Made by a program: the position numbers and the translations under genes. Source: Aldrovandia affinis (taxonomy: Eukaryota; Chordata; Actinopteri; Notacanthiformes; Halosauridae). From it: 64,000 nucleotides of DNA. The stretch's first letter is position 1. Every line of letters starts with the position of its first letter. The notes under the pieces were generated by a model, which did no database searches, was not told the origin of the DNA, and worked only from the letters and a program-made list of their open reading frames with translations. The stretch covers positions 5,446,574 through 5,510,573 of the forward strand of contig JAINUG010000054.1 of NCBI GenBank assembly GCA_029706075.1. Reading direction: 5' to 3'. Below are positions 12,501-20,828 of this stretch, in pieces.

Positions 12501-15500
12501 TCTCAATCCTGGTCCTGGAGAACTGCAGGATGTGCTAATTTTAGTTTTTCACCTTAAAACCAGCAGCCAATTTAGACACAAGAAAGCGGGCGAGATGAGT
12601 TAACTGTGTGATCAGCCCCTTTATTGGATCAATTAAGTGCTGAGAAACAATGAAACCCAGAATACCCTGTGGCCCTCCAGGACCAGGATTGAGAACCCCT
12701 GCTGGAGAATATCCAGCACAGTGTCAAGCCTGTACTTGTACCTCTTAAGAGTCTCTGCCTCTACTACATGACCTGGCAAGCTGTTCCACACATTGATGCT
12801 ACATACACCTGTGTGCTCACATACCTCTCGCAAGCCATTCAGCCAAAATCTCAGAAATAGTCTCAGTTGTCACACCTCTTTTTTTATTCTGTGGACCCTG
12901 AAAACCATTTACTATAGAATATAAATAAATATTACAGTAATATTTCTGCACACAAACATAGAATTTGTGGACCACAATGAAACCCATATAAACATGCAAT
13001 GTTGTGTAGTGGTTAAGGATCTGGGCTTAACTTGTAACTGAGAGGTTGCAGGTTCAAATCCCAGATGGGGCACTGCTGTTGTGCCCTTGAGCAAAGTATA
13101 TCAACTGATTTGCTTCAGTAAAAGTATCCAGCTGTAGGAATGGATACCATTGCATGTTTTAAAATAAAGTAATCAATGTAAGTGGTTCTGAATGAAAAGT
13201 CAATAATAATGTAAGTTATTTGATATTGATTCATTTCTATGTGTCCTCTCCTACATTCTATCCCCTACCCCTCCCCACCCTCAGACTTAAGTACCAGGGA
13301 GTGTGCCCACCCGTACCTCGCACCGAAGAGGACTTTGATGCTGGAGCCAAGTACCACATCGCTGCCAACATCCCCTATGTCAGGTACCAGGGCCCTGGGC
13401 ATTGCTGCTGTCTCGTGACACTAATGTGTAAAACCGTCCAATCGTTGCGTCATAAGACACAGACACAGTGTCTAACAGGCTGTTCATATTTCCAGGGGTC
13501 AACTACGAGTTCAACACCATGGTCCTCCTTATATGCATTTACCTAGACTAGAGAGCATCCTGCGATGTGACAAGTCTGACTATAATGGTATGTTGTGTGT
13601 TGAATCAGTTCAATCAGTGGGAAGGCTGCAATTATGGGGGTGTGTTCTCTGTCACTCAGGTACTTTATCAGCTACATCATCCAGTTCCAGTTCCACGAGG
13701 CTCTGTGCAGGGCGGCCAATCACAGCGGCCCGCTGCACACCTGCGACATATACCGGTCCAAGGAGGCTGGGAAGCTCCTGGGGTGAGGATGCAGTTCCAT
13801 GTCATGCACTGTCACCATGACAGTGTATTCACAAAGTCATCCAGTGCACTTTCCAGTGGACTGAATCGTCTACGCCGAGTTAACATGATTTATCTGTCGC
13901 TGTCACCTCCACAACGTGATGCAATAAATTACACAGGTCTTCTTGTGCACCGCCTGCTGATAACCTTACACGGTCTGGGCCGTGGTCCAGCGGTTACAAC
14001 GTCCGCCGATCCCACCGGCCGCGCCAGAGTCGGCTCAACGCTCCCCACCGGTGGCCATTGGCTGTCCGCCCAGGGGTTCGAAGCCAACAGGGGCTGCTGC
14101 ACAGGAGTGGTTCTGTAGTACCGGGTTGTGGTCTACGGCATGGCGGGTGCCGTCTCGGAGGAGACGATACTTCGACCCCTTGTTACTACCGGTCACAGGG
14201 CTAAGGCAGCAAACTTATATTACGAGGGGGGGATTGACTTGAAAATAGCGGGTGTAATTGGCAACCAAATTTGGGAGAAAAATGGGAGAAAATCAGAAAC
14301 AAATAATAAAAATAAAAAAACCTTACACGGTCAATGTTTGTGGAATGAGCGTGCCACATTCGCGTGGAGCGACTGAAACGGTAGACTTCTGTAACGCACC
14401 CTTGCTTGAAGTTGACCTACTGAACTGACCCTCAACCGTGTGCCTCCCTGAGCAGGGAAGTCATGAAACTGGGCTCCAGCAAACCGTGGCCTGAGGCCAT
14501 GGCCCTGCTCACCGGTCAGCCCCACATGTCCGCCCTGCCATTGGTCAGGTACTTCCAACCGCTCACCGACTGGCTGGAGAGGGAGAACAACAGGAGCGGG
14601 GACATCCGCGGGTGGCCAGAGTACGACTGGATGCCACTGAGTGAGTCCTGGCCTCCCACGGCACACTTGCTTTGCATCTTCTCTTTTTTCTTCCCTTATT
14701 TTATTAATCTGTCTTTACCCTACATATCATGTATTTTGTGTTGTTTTAATCTCACTCTGTTGTTATGCTCTGTACAGCAACATTGGGTTTAGTAGGGCAG
14801 TTTATAAATAAAATGTATTTATTATTATTATTATTATTAATAATAATAATAATAATAATAAATGTTATTATTATTATAAGAATAATAAAAATAGTAGTCA
14901 TAGTAGTAGTTGTGAAATCCATAACACTGAAGTTGCCTGAACTGCCACTGATGTGGTACAGCTGGCTGGTGTATTCCTTGCCAATCTATAGGCTCCCCTC
15001 GACTGACCACTCCATTTTCAGCACAGGGAGCTTGCCATTTCATATGGAGCGAGGCAGAAGTTGCCCCCTAAACACTGATACAGGACCAGCTAACTAGCCA
15101 AATCCTAACCTTAACCATTGGGAAGAAAGACGCAAAACTGACCTCAGACCAGCGCTCGCGGGCGACCCACATCCACCCATGTCGTTTCATACGAGCATAG
15201 CAAACACGAGCATCTCAGCCCTAAGACCGTGAAGTTGCGCAATTTCGGCGTAGCCCTTCGGCACTGACCCCATACGCGCGTCTCTTGTGTTTCCAGGTGA
15301 GGAGAGGGCTGCGGCCCTGGCCCCCGGCCCGGCTACGACCATGGCCCCCTCCACCAGGGACGGAAAGGCGGACTTCCTGGGGATGAGCCTGGATGGGGAG
15401 GCGGCGGCCGCGGGGCAGTGGATCCTGCTGACCGCCGGGCTGGTGTTCCTCACTGCCACCATCTACATGAGCTGCAGGCACAGCAGGGCCAGCAAACACA

Positions 15501-15535
15501 AGTCCCCCTCCATTCTGGAGCTGGGAGCCAAATAA
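504..15535 (+). CDS. ace: Angiotensin-converting enzyme, two-domain form, 5'-truncated by window edge (19 exons)
   Basis: Zinc dipeptidyl carboxypeptidase on the cell surface; the family converts angiotensin I to II and inactivates bradykinin. Exons: 504-676, 1169-1392, 1742-1886, 2135-2233, 2766-2888, 3605-3810, 5824-5960, 6594-6752, 7585-7672, 8020-8163, 8614-8805, 9693-9790, 10351-10523, 10999-11222, 12080-12224, 13285-13383, 13660-13782, 14456-14640, 15297-15535. All have AG/GT borders and phases join without a break (about 991 aa). They match human exons 7-12 and 14-26; exons 1-6 (signal peptide and first ~320 residues) are outside the window. Both peptidase domains keep [13 protein letters not shown], the downstream EAIGD glutamate and the K.H......Y.RY block that binds the peptide C-terminus and chloride, so both should be active. 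One oddity: exon 12080-12224 ends AT|GT, giving Ile where the N domain has Arg. Identification is very secure; single exon edges are less so. Confidence 0.96.
683..906 (-). repeat. tRNA-derived SINE (family 1), full length, reverse orientation
   Basis: Read on the minus strand it has a tRNA-like head with an A box (TAGTGTAATGG) and a B box-like GGTTCAATTCC equivalent (here slightly changed). A conserved body follows (CCTTGAGCAAGGTACTTAAC, CAGCTGTATAAATGG), then the 3' tail GTCGCTCTGGATAAGAGC. It lies in the ACE intron between 676 and 1169. It is the same family as 27915-28137 and 61791-62004. Confidence 0.85.
1169..1392 (+). CDS. ace: ACE exon with N-domain zinc site
   Basis: This exon encodes the N-domain active centre. 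It starts by completing the Arg of RIKQC, then reads [10 protein letters not shown] (two zinc histidines and the catalytic Glu), and after about 20 residues [15 protein letters not shown], whose Glu is the third zinc ligand. The acceptor is at 1167-1168 and the donor GTACGG begins at 1393. At 224 nt it is exactly as long as the C-domain counterpart at 10999-11222. Confidence 0.95.
2476..2730. mobile_element. Degraded hAT-type MITE interrupted by a SINE tail
   Basis: The left end resembles the terminal repeat of the better copies at 28688-28894 and 34829-35003 (CCCTAACCCTGGTCTTGGAG). The right part keeps the internal block AAAGCAGTTGATTACATAGT and TCACCTGACCTG. Between them, 2565-2655 is the poly-A-rich tail of SINE family 2 (GGGTACAATTGGCCACC, ACTGGGAGAAAAA), so one element was inserted into another. 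A perfect 15-bp hairpin sits at 2524-2560. The right terminus is not visible. Confidence 0.55.
3811..5823 (+). other. ACE intron equivalent to human introns 12/13 (longest ACE intron in the window)
   Basis: A 2.0-kb intron between the exon ending LPDNYPADI and the one starting DKTADEAQ. In mammals this interval carries the testis-ACE promoter and its private first exon. I found no convincing testis-type exon here. At 5255-5420 there is an interspersed repeat (tandem CAAAT units, then TATAGCGCTTTTCACAATTG and GGCAACAGTGGCAAGGAAAA) of a type common in fish genomes. The rest is unremarkable AT-rich DNA. Confidence 0.6.
5255..5420 (+). repeat. Fish interspersed repeat (GTATAGCGCTTTTCACA type)
   Basis: It begins with four CAAAT units and contains GTATTTGTATAGCGCTTTTC and AAGGAAAAACTCCCTTGATA, recognisable parts of a LINE-derived repeat seen throughout teleost genomes. 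It is a truncated and diverged copy. Family assignment is from memory. Confidence 0.5.
7220..7465. mobile_element. MITE with ~30-bp terminal inverted repeats, copy 1 (ACE intron)
   Basis: The left end CACAGATTCTAAAGAGATAA CCAGAT and the right end ATCTGGTT AGTCTATAGAATCTGTG are inverted copies of each other over about 30 bp with a few mismatches. The interior holds GAAGCTGAAATGTTATGAAT and ATTCATGA motifs. A related element lies at 8356-8566 in the next-but-one intron. No coding capacity. Confidence 0.65.
8356..8566. mobile_element. Same MITE family, copy 2, just upstream of an ACE exon
   Basis: It shares with copy 1 the left terminus (TAACCAGATCGTCAGCTCC), the internal block CTGAAGCTGAAATGTT plus a nearby TATTCATGA, and the right terminus GGAGCTGACCATCTGGTT. 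Left and right termini are inverted copies (17 of 18 bases over the best stretch). It ends about 47 bases before the acceptor of the exon at 8614-8805, so it contributes to that intron's 3' end. Confidence 0.6.
10063..10196 (-). repeat. Partial SINE family 1
   Basis: Reverse-orientation fragment with the tail (CATTTAGCAGATGCTCTTAT), the body (CCATTTATACAGCTGGATAT) and traces of the B-box region. It is internally deleted compared with 683-906 and follows a TTA microsatellite (10038-10060). Confidence 0.7.
10650..10868 (-). repeat. SINE family 1, diverged, reverse orientation
   Basis: Degraded tail (GTCCAGAGTGACTTAAAAC), then CCATTTATACAGCTGGAAAA, GCAATTCAGGTTAGATACCT and a B-box-like complement (TTTGAACCTGCAATCTCTGA). 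It lies in the ACE intron just after exon 10351-10523. Confidence 0.75.
10999..11222 (+). CDS. ace: ACE exon with C-domain zinc site
   Basis: C-domain active centre: RIKQC, then [10 protein letters not shown] and [15 protein letters not shown]. The protein is clearly parallel to the exon at 1169-1392 but differs at many positions (for example VNMYDLI against VTMEQLF). All zinc-binding and catalytic residues are present. The acceptor follows GTTTTCGATAG and the donor GTGAGT starts at 11223. Confidence 0.95.
11465..11645 (+). repeat. Partial SINE family 2
   Basis: It shares with 13976-14320 the block GGAGTGGTTCTGTAGTACCG, GTCTACGGCATGGCGGGTGC and TCTCGGAGGAGACGATACTT. Both tRNA-like head and tail are missing. 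GC-rich DNA inside an otherwise AT-rich ACE intron. Confidence 0.65.
12306..12450 (+). repeat. SINE with a different tRNA-like head but the common tail
   Basis: The head reads as a tRNA relic (GGTAGAGCATGGTGCTTGGG, then the B-box-like GGGTTCATTTCCC). The 3' end is GTAAGTCGCTTTGGATAAAA GCATCTGCTAAAT, nearly the same tail as SINE family 1. The shared tail points to the same partner LINE. Confidence 0.65.
12495..12701. mobile_element. hAT-type MITE
   Basis: The ends GGGTTCTCAATCCTGGTCCT and AGGACCAGGATTGAGAACCC are exact inverted copies over 20 bases. The interior matches the copies at 28688-28894 and 34829-35003 (AACCAGCAGCCAATTTAGAC). Target duplication is not recognisable here. It lies in the ACE intron 12225-13284. 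Confidence 0.75.
12705..12833 (-). repeat. LINE reverse-transcriptase C-terminal fragment
   Basis: Translated on the minus strand it gives [19 protein letters not shown] and RLDTVLD. This is the WNSLP...V..A.....FK.RLD pattern at the end of non-LTR retrotransposon ORF2 proteins. Related stretches lie at 40640-40760 and 49425-49560. It is a short dead fragment. Confidence 0.5.
12998..13150 (+). repeat. SINE family 1, tail-truncated
   Basis: Head with A box (TGTAGTGGTTAAGG) and B box (GGTTCAAATCC), then GGGGCACTGCTGTTGTGCCC, CCTTGAGCAAAG and GCTTCAGTAAAAGTATCCAG. The GTCGCTCTGG tail is absent or decayed. Confidence 0.75.
13976..14320 (+). repeat. SINE family 2, near full length
   Basis: tRNA-like head (GTGGTCCAGCGGTTACAAC as A box region), a GC-rich body with TGGCTGTCCGCCCAGGGG and TCTCGGAGGAGACGATACTT, then an AT-rich tail GTGTAATTGGCAACCAAATT, TGGGAGAAAAATGGGAGAAA. 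The inverted copy at 39330-39646 has an intact B box. It lies in ACE intron 13783-14455. Confidence 0.7.
14818..14905. repeat. ATT/AAT microsatellite with inverted halves
   Basis: ATT units are followed directly by AAT units and again ATT units, so the two halves can fold back on each other. It lies in the last ACE intron. Confidence 0.8.
15297..15535 (+). CDS. ace: ACE last exon: juxtamembrane stalk, membrane anchor, cytoplasmic tail
   Basis: This exon encodes an Ala/Pro-rich stalk, a hydrophobic anchor ([20 protein letters not shown]) and a short basic tail (HSRASKHK...). The stop is TAA at 15533-15535. The stalk is where family members are shed by a secretase. The stop codon sits inside an AATAAA hexamer (15531-15536). 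The 3' UTR appears to run on to about 16.4 kb. Confidence 0.92.
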
Positions 15536-16369
15536 ATGGACTCCCACTCATACCATCCCCCCCTCCCATCCTTGCCTGGACATGAGCATGTAGCACATTG
15601 TGGGGCCAAAGCTGGGCCTCAGGAGCCGCAGCAATTTGAGCTTGTCGTTTCGTTAAGGACGGACGCAACGATTGAGAACTTGACGAGCACACTTTTGTTT
15701 CGCTTACTGGTCGGAATCGGCAGAATCGGTCAGGCATATTTGAAACAATTTCAAATTTCTGATGAAACACTCAACCAAAAAAATAGAATTTCATTATGTT
15801 ATTTTGCTAGTTCACTTCAACCTACTTGTTGGACTGAAAACATTTCAGCTGTAGAAACACAAGCTGGTTCATAGCTTCTAGTTATTAGCTAGGAAATAAT
15901 ACATACCATTTTATAAGTGGCCTCTTATCAAATTGTTATTTTCTTGGCTGAGTGCTCCTTTAAGTTCTTAAATATTTGTTAAGTCTGCTTTCCCCAACAC
16001 TACTGAACTGTCTGTTTTGTTTTCCCATTTTTTGTACATTTGTTTTTGTCTGCTCTACTATCGTTGTTTTTGTCGGTCCTTTTTTAGTTGTATAAACATT
16101 GTTTGACTATGCAACTGTGAAGTTTTATAATTTATTTATAGTATCTCAACAGTGGACAAATGTTTAAACCACTTGGTTGTGAAGTCAGACAATTGTGTAA
16201 GCAGCTTTTTAAAAGTATGTTTTAATTTGTAAAAGTGCAGGTTTTGCCTTTATCAAATTAAAAACAGTATGTCTGATCTGTCTCGTTTGAAGAAGTAGCT
16301 GTCCTTTGTCCAATTTCTAAACTGAATGTAACTGAATCTAAACTGGATTGCTCCAACTTTTGGATGGTA

Positions 16370-16375
16370 AATAAA
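16370..16375 (+). terminator. Candidate ACE polyadenylation signal
   Basis: AATAAA about 835 bases after the ACE stop, in AT-rich 3' UTR-like DNA (15536-16375 has no other gene). Another hexamer overlaps the stop codon at 15531-15536. Choice of site is inferred. Confidence 0.45.
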
Positions 16376-16616
16376 TGGTCTCGTACCAATCGTATAACCC
16401 AGTCTTTTTATAATCCAACCCTCCTACACAATTCAATTCGTTCCATTCAAGGAAGGTTTGGAAGAAACTGGAGCACCAATTTCATGAAATAACCCACAAT
16501 TGAGTGCTGTGTAAACCGCGGTGCTGGTTGTCAACTGCAGGAAGCAGTGGTGCTGCTGTTCTAACATAATTGCACACATACACACATACAAAATGCATTG
16601 TAAGGGTGAAAATGCA

Positions 16617-16622
16617 TTTATT
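16617..16622 (-). terminator. Candidate FAM187A polyadenylation signal
   Basis: On the minus strand this reads AATAAA, 67 bases after the FAM187A stop at 16689. It implies a very short 3' UTR. The ACE signal at 16370 converges on it from the other side, leaving about 240 bases between the two gene ends. Confidence 0.5.
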
Positions 16623-16688
16623 TTTACATTCCCATCCTTGCCTTTCTGTAATAACAAAGATGCACTACGACAGAGTGCATAGGTAAAA

Positions 16689-17930
16689 CTAGACCGTTTT
16701 CCTTTTAAGAGACCTCCAACAAAACCTGACCGCTACAAACAGGAGAAAAACCATGCTGTAGGCAGCGTAGCTCAAGGCGATGGCTCGCAGGGCGTGCGTC
16801 GCCTCGGGGTCGTCGATCTGTCGGCGGCGCCCCAGGCGCAGGTACACCCCGAGCCTGATCTCCGCGGCCGGCCTGCCCTGCAGCCAGCAGTAGTAGCGGC
16901 CCTCGTCCTCCAGCCGCACCGGGCGGAAGTGGAGGTGGTGCCCGGCGTCGATGTACACCCGCGCCGTCCTGTTCAGGCCCTCCATGTAGCGCGCGCGGTA
17001 CATGGGCCGCCGCTCCCTGTCCCAGGCCACCGCGTGCTGGGGCTTGGCACCGGGGCAGGCCAGGACGAGCGGCGCTCCGGCCGGGTGGCTGTGGTAGTAG
17101 ACGGGGACCCGCTCGGACGTCCCGCCGTAGCCCAGGAACTCCAGGAGGTTCTTTCGCTCGGCCGCCTCAGCCGGCTCCAGGGAGCACGTGGCCCGGCAGC
17201 TCCGCACCGCCAGCTCCGCCCCCATCTCCCCGTCGGCGAGCCGGAAGCGCCGAGGTACCGCCGCCGAGCCGCAGGGGGCCGCCGCCGCCGCCGAGACGTA
17301 GCGGACGCTCAGGTAGTCGCTCCGCAGGTAGCACAGCCCCACCCGCGTCTGCTCGCCCGGCACGCCGCAGCGGTCGCACACCGACCACGGCCAGAAGCTG
17401 GTGAACACCCGGTACGGCTGGCCCGTTCCCGCCGCCCGGCGAGGGGCCGGGACGCCGGGCCGGCGGGGGAAGGAAACGCGACGGACCCGCTGCACGTCCA
17501 CGTGGTAGCCGTAGAAGAACTGGCCCGAGGCGGTGCCGCACAGGTAGTGTCCCGAGTCGGCCTCCTGCGCCCGGAAGATGAGGAGGCTGAAGAGGCGGAT
17601 GGAGAAGCGGCTCCGCAGGTCCGTCCCGTGGCCCACCTGGGACGAGTCCACCGACACGGTGCCCTCGAAGTCGGTCAGCACCCTGGCGTTACCGCCTCGC
17701 AGGCGTTTCTGGTAGTACCACACCACCGAGTGGGCCTCCTCGGGTTTGCAGTGGCAGGGCAGCTCAATGGTCATGTCCTCCAGGTACGCCATGCTGTCGA
17801 ACACCAGGAAAGCAGGGCAGGCCTTCCTGGCGAAGACATCCTCCTTGTCTTCTGGGGCCTCGTAGGCGGAGAGAAGCGACGGAAATGCAAGACACAGCTG
17901 GAGCAACAGCAGTCGCAGAGCAACCCTCAT
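16689..17930 (-). CDS. fam187a: FAM187A, Ig-like V domain membrane protein (413 aa, single coding exon)
   Basis: Molecular role unknown in any species. Layout: signal peptide (MRVALRLLLLQLCLAFPSLL), a first Ig-like domain with CHCKPEE, VVWYYQK and DSGHYLC, a middle Cys-rich part (SVCDRCGVPGEQTRVGLCYL), a second Ig-like domain (ACPGAKPQHAVAWDRER ... DEGRYYCW), one membrane segment (YAAYSMVFLLFVAVRFCW) and a short basic tail. The blocks CPAFL, ELPCHCKPEE, CDRCGV.GEQ and CPGA.P.HAVAWD are the family's fingerprints. The frame is open from a Met at 17969, but I chose the Met at 17930: it starts the signal peptide directly, gives 413 aa like the mammalian protein, and lies 12 nt after a good acceptor (GTTTTCAG ending at 17943). 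The CDS is very GC-rich compared with its surroundings. The upstream same-strand neighbour is CCDC103. Confidence 0.93.
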   Translation of the reverse strand: MRVALRLLLLQLCLAFPSLLSAYEAPEDKEDVFARKACPAFLVFDSMAYLEDMTIELPCHCKPEEAHSVVWYYQKRLRGGNARVLTDFEGTVSVDSSQVGHGTDLRSRFSIRLFSLLIFRAQEADSGHYLCGTASGQFFYGYHVDVQRVRRVSFPRRPGVPAPRRAAGTGQPYRVFTSFWPWSVCDRCGVPGEQTRVGLCYLRSDYLSVRYVSAAAAAPCGSAAVPRRFRLADGEMGAELAVRSCRATCSLEPAEAAERKNLLEFLGYGGTSERVPVYYHSHPAGAPLVLACPGAKPQHAVAWDRERRPMYRARYMEGLNRTARVYIDAGHHLHFRPVRLEDEGRYYCWLQGRPAAEIRLGVYLRLGRRRQIDDPEATHALRAIALSYAAYSMVFLLFVAVRFCWRSLKRKTV

Positions 17931-18487
17931 GACCTGTGGCTTCTGAAAACATGAAGCCTGCCCAGGCACAGCTGACAGTGAATGAGCTTTTCAGTTGAGC
18001 TCTTTATGAGGCAGGTCTCTTAGAATGTTTGTCGAGTTCCACGGTCAGAATGCTAAACAAGAGTGAAGATTCCAAAACCACTGAACTCTCACTGTGACAT
18101 CACAATGCATGCTGGGTAACAGAGGGTCTGAGAGCTATTGTAACAGAATAAAGTACTTTCCCTGTGCACTGTTTAAAGATACATTCAATTAAGTGGTCTT
18201 AACAACTTGGTAGCACTGAAGTCAAAATAGCTCTAATTTGTCTGCTAATTGACTAAATGAAAATGTAATGTACAGTGCATATCCGGACAGATTAAAGGCA
18301 GCCTTAATGAACACATCCTGACATATTTATTTTAAAAAAATAAAAACTCCACTCCAAATGCTTCCACTATAAAATGATGTATAGCCCCTTGGCCTAGGCT
18401 GTGCTATATTTATTGCATAGTCATGCATCTAATTGGAAAACAAAAATGAGCGCCCGCTCCTAGCCATTTTTAAGGCAGAGGCGTTTC

Positions 18488-20288
18488 TTATTCAGGAGAA
18501 TCGACGTCGACACCGTAGAGCTGCATCACGCTCTTCAACTTCTCCACCACGTCCCCGCCTCGGTGTCCTGTGGCCCCTCGGGGTCCCCGGCTCATGGCCT
18601 GTCCCCCGGCGTTTTCGGGCACGGCATCCGCCGCGATGTCCATCAGCCTGCGGGCGAGCCGCCGGCACGCGTCCCGCTCCGCCCGGCTCAGGAAGGACAC
18701 GTTGAGGCCGAATCGGCCCGTCCTGGACATCCCCTCCAGGACGGCCACCGCCGAGGCCGCATCCGTGGGCCGGAGGCACTCCGACAGCACCAGCAGGAAC
18801 TCCCCCAGCAGGCCGGCCCCGACCTCGGCCACGAAGATCCGCCGGAGACCCTCCCCCCCGAGAGAGACCAGGAGGCGGTACCTGTCCTCGGTGCTGCCCC
18901 CGAACCTGCGCCAGTCCCGAATGAACTCTGCCGCCGTCCTGGGGTGGAACTCAGACGCCTTAGGATGCAAAATCGCGAAGAGAATGGACAATCAGAATCC
19001 CGGTGTGAAATGAGTAGCAAGTACAATTAGAATAAATAGAAGTAGAATAAGCAGAATTAAGTGTAAAATCCCATATTATTCACAACACATTGTATAATAT
19101 GTCAATAGTCATAATAGTCAATGCCGGGCTTGCTTGTAATAACTGAATCTATCCCAAAAATGCTACCCCACAAAATTAATTACGAAAGTTCTGACATCAG
19201 AACGACATTTGGTGGATCGTGTGTCGGATCTTGTAGATTTTTGGCTGCCATCTTTGAGGAGTTGCCTCATAAAACCACATTGAACAACAATAAAACGCAA
19301 TACAACATTATTATTCCTCATTCCGAGTGATTTGCTTAGCCTTTGTGCACACAAATACTAACATAGACGCAACAAGCACATCTAAATATCTACACGTCTT
19401 TTAAAATAACAAACAGCATTCGACACATCTGTTTCCATAGCAAAACCATTTTCTCTCGTGACCCCAGCCCACCACCAGTGTATTATGCCTGTTGTTTTGA
19501 CAATTTCCGTTCTTGAAGTGGCATTTTTATAATTATATTTTTGTATTGAACTCAATGGGTACTTCCGCATCTACCCAACCAATTACGTCAGAGCTGACCA
19601 ATATGGCGGCGAAGTGAATAAGGCGAATTGGCCTGACTGACCTCCATCTCCTCGTGTTGCGAGGTGCTTGGCTGCCTAGTAGCAGAGGCGATGGAGTTCC
19701 ACGGCTGCTTGCGTGAGCCGTCTCTCTTGTCCTTCCTCTCCAGCGGCTTCAGGTGGGATGCCAGCACAATGTCCCTGGGAAGAGGGGACATAGAGAGATG
19801 CACATCAATATAAACAGAACAGGACTGTTGACACGAATTAAAGCTCTGAAACAATATTAGGCTACAAGGGACTTTCAATCGCTGCAAAAAGAAAATGCTA
19901 CAATTAAAGAAATATAAAATTATCTTGCTGACTGTAATCCCCAATATATTATATTACAATGCAATACATGATATTATACTATACAAATAATGATTCGTGT
20001 ATACGTATTGGTATATTAAACAATGAACGAAAATTCATTATGCGAAAATTATGCCCTGCAAATGATAGGATTTGGCTATGTTACTCCAATATACAGTGCA
20101 AATATCCATAACTCTCGCCTGACAGGATTGAACGGGAATACTCACCTGAACTCCTCATAGGAACCAACATTTTGACGTATGGCGCGAAACTTGGCATCAT
20201 TCTCCCGTCGGTATTTCTTGTCTGCCTCCACCGCACACTGCAACTCCCTCTCGAGGGCTGCAAAATTGATGTCTTCGGAATCCCCCAT
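18488..20288 (-). CDS. ccdc103: CCDC103, axonemal dynein-arm assembly/attachment factor (3 coding exons, ~248 aa)
   Basis: Cytoplasmic and axonemal protein needed to attach outer dynein arms to cilia; loss causes immotile cilia in fish and humans. Exons (5' to 3'): 20288-20146, 19774-19642, 18958-18488. Exon 1 encodes the coiled-coil start ([20 protein letters not shown]), exon 2 the hallmark [15 protein letters not shown], and exon 3 the C-terminal helical domain ([42 protein letters not shown]). Phases join (2 then 0) and the length is close to the human 242 aa. The exon 3 acceptor (CATCCTAAG) is weak but is supported by the alignment. Exon 3 is much more GC-rich than exons 1-2. The gene ends about 520 bases before the next same-strand gene, FAM187A. 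Confidence 0.94.
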
Positions 20289-20787
20289 TCTTGGAAACGA
20301 CTTAAAAAGTTTTAAAGTGAGGTATTGCCATAACAATGATTTAGGTATTGGGTCAGAATCTACAGCATACGAATAGCAGTTTAACACAAGCAAACGAAAT
20401 CGTCTGAAATTGAAACTGTTACAGTATATAACTATACAGATTACAATTATATTTCGGGCATTCATGAGAACATCCTCCATTAACAACATTTGCATGAATC
20501 ACACAGTAACTAGCTATAAATCGGCTATGACAATCGCTTCGTTGTGAAGTTAAAAGCATATCCACTCGGCCGGTGGTTGTAGCTAGCTAATTTAGCTACA
20601 TTAGATTAACAAGCGTTTTGGGCATAGTTCACACCGTAGACAACAAGGATATTACCCACTAATAATATCGGTTTATGTTTAGGACGTTGTATGCCTGTAC
20701 ACGTGGACAGTTTTAAATACGCTATAAGCTACGATATGTATGTTGTGTTCGTGATTAGAAGTTTATGGAAGGTTTTCAAATTCCTAC

Positions 20788-20828
20788 CTCTGTCAAAACG
20801 TCCTGACTGATACTACTGTTTATGTTAC
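20788..20828 (-). other. Possible CCDC103 5' non-coding exon
   Basis: A donor (AGAG|GTAGGA at 20788/20787) lies upstream of the coding exon, which itself has an acceptor-like TTTCCAAG just before the ATG. Together they suggest a small untranslated first exon and a ~500-base intron. The left boundary (transcription start) is a guess. Confidence 0.3.

Noticed and set aside
13567-14242. ORFs of 183 and 86 codons on the + strand after ACE exon 13660-13782
   Set aside because: One overlaps the ACE exon out of frame and both run into SINE family 2.
15450-15770. 106-codon minus-strand ORF opposite the ACE 3' end
   Set aside because: Overlaps the well-supported ACE terminal exon; composition follows the antisense of its GC-rich codons.
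16794-17954. 386-codon open frame on the + strand opposite FAM187A
   Set aside because: It mirrors the GC-rich FAM187A codons. The product is low-complexity (Arg/Ala/Val/His), matches no family I know, and FAM187A itself has strong family signatures on the other strand.
17931-17969. Upstream Met of FAM187A (13 extra residues)
   Set aside because: The signal peptide begins at the second Met (17930). A splice acceptor ends at 17943 between the two, so the first Met is probably intronic. The shorter form has the expected 413 aa.
18563-19030. Plus-strand ORFs opposite CCDC103 exon 3
   Set aside because: Shadow of a GC-rich exon; no domain and no splice context.
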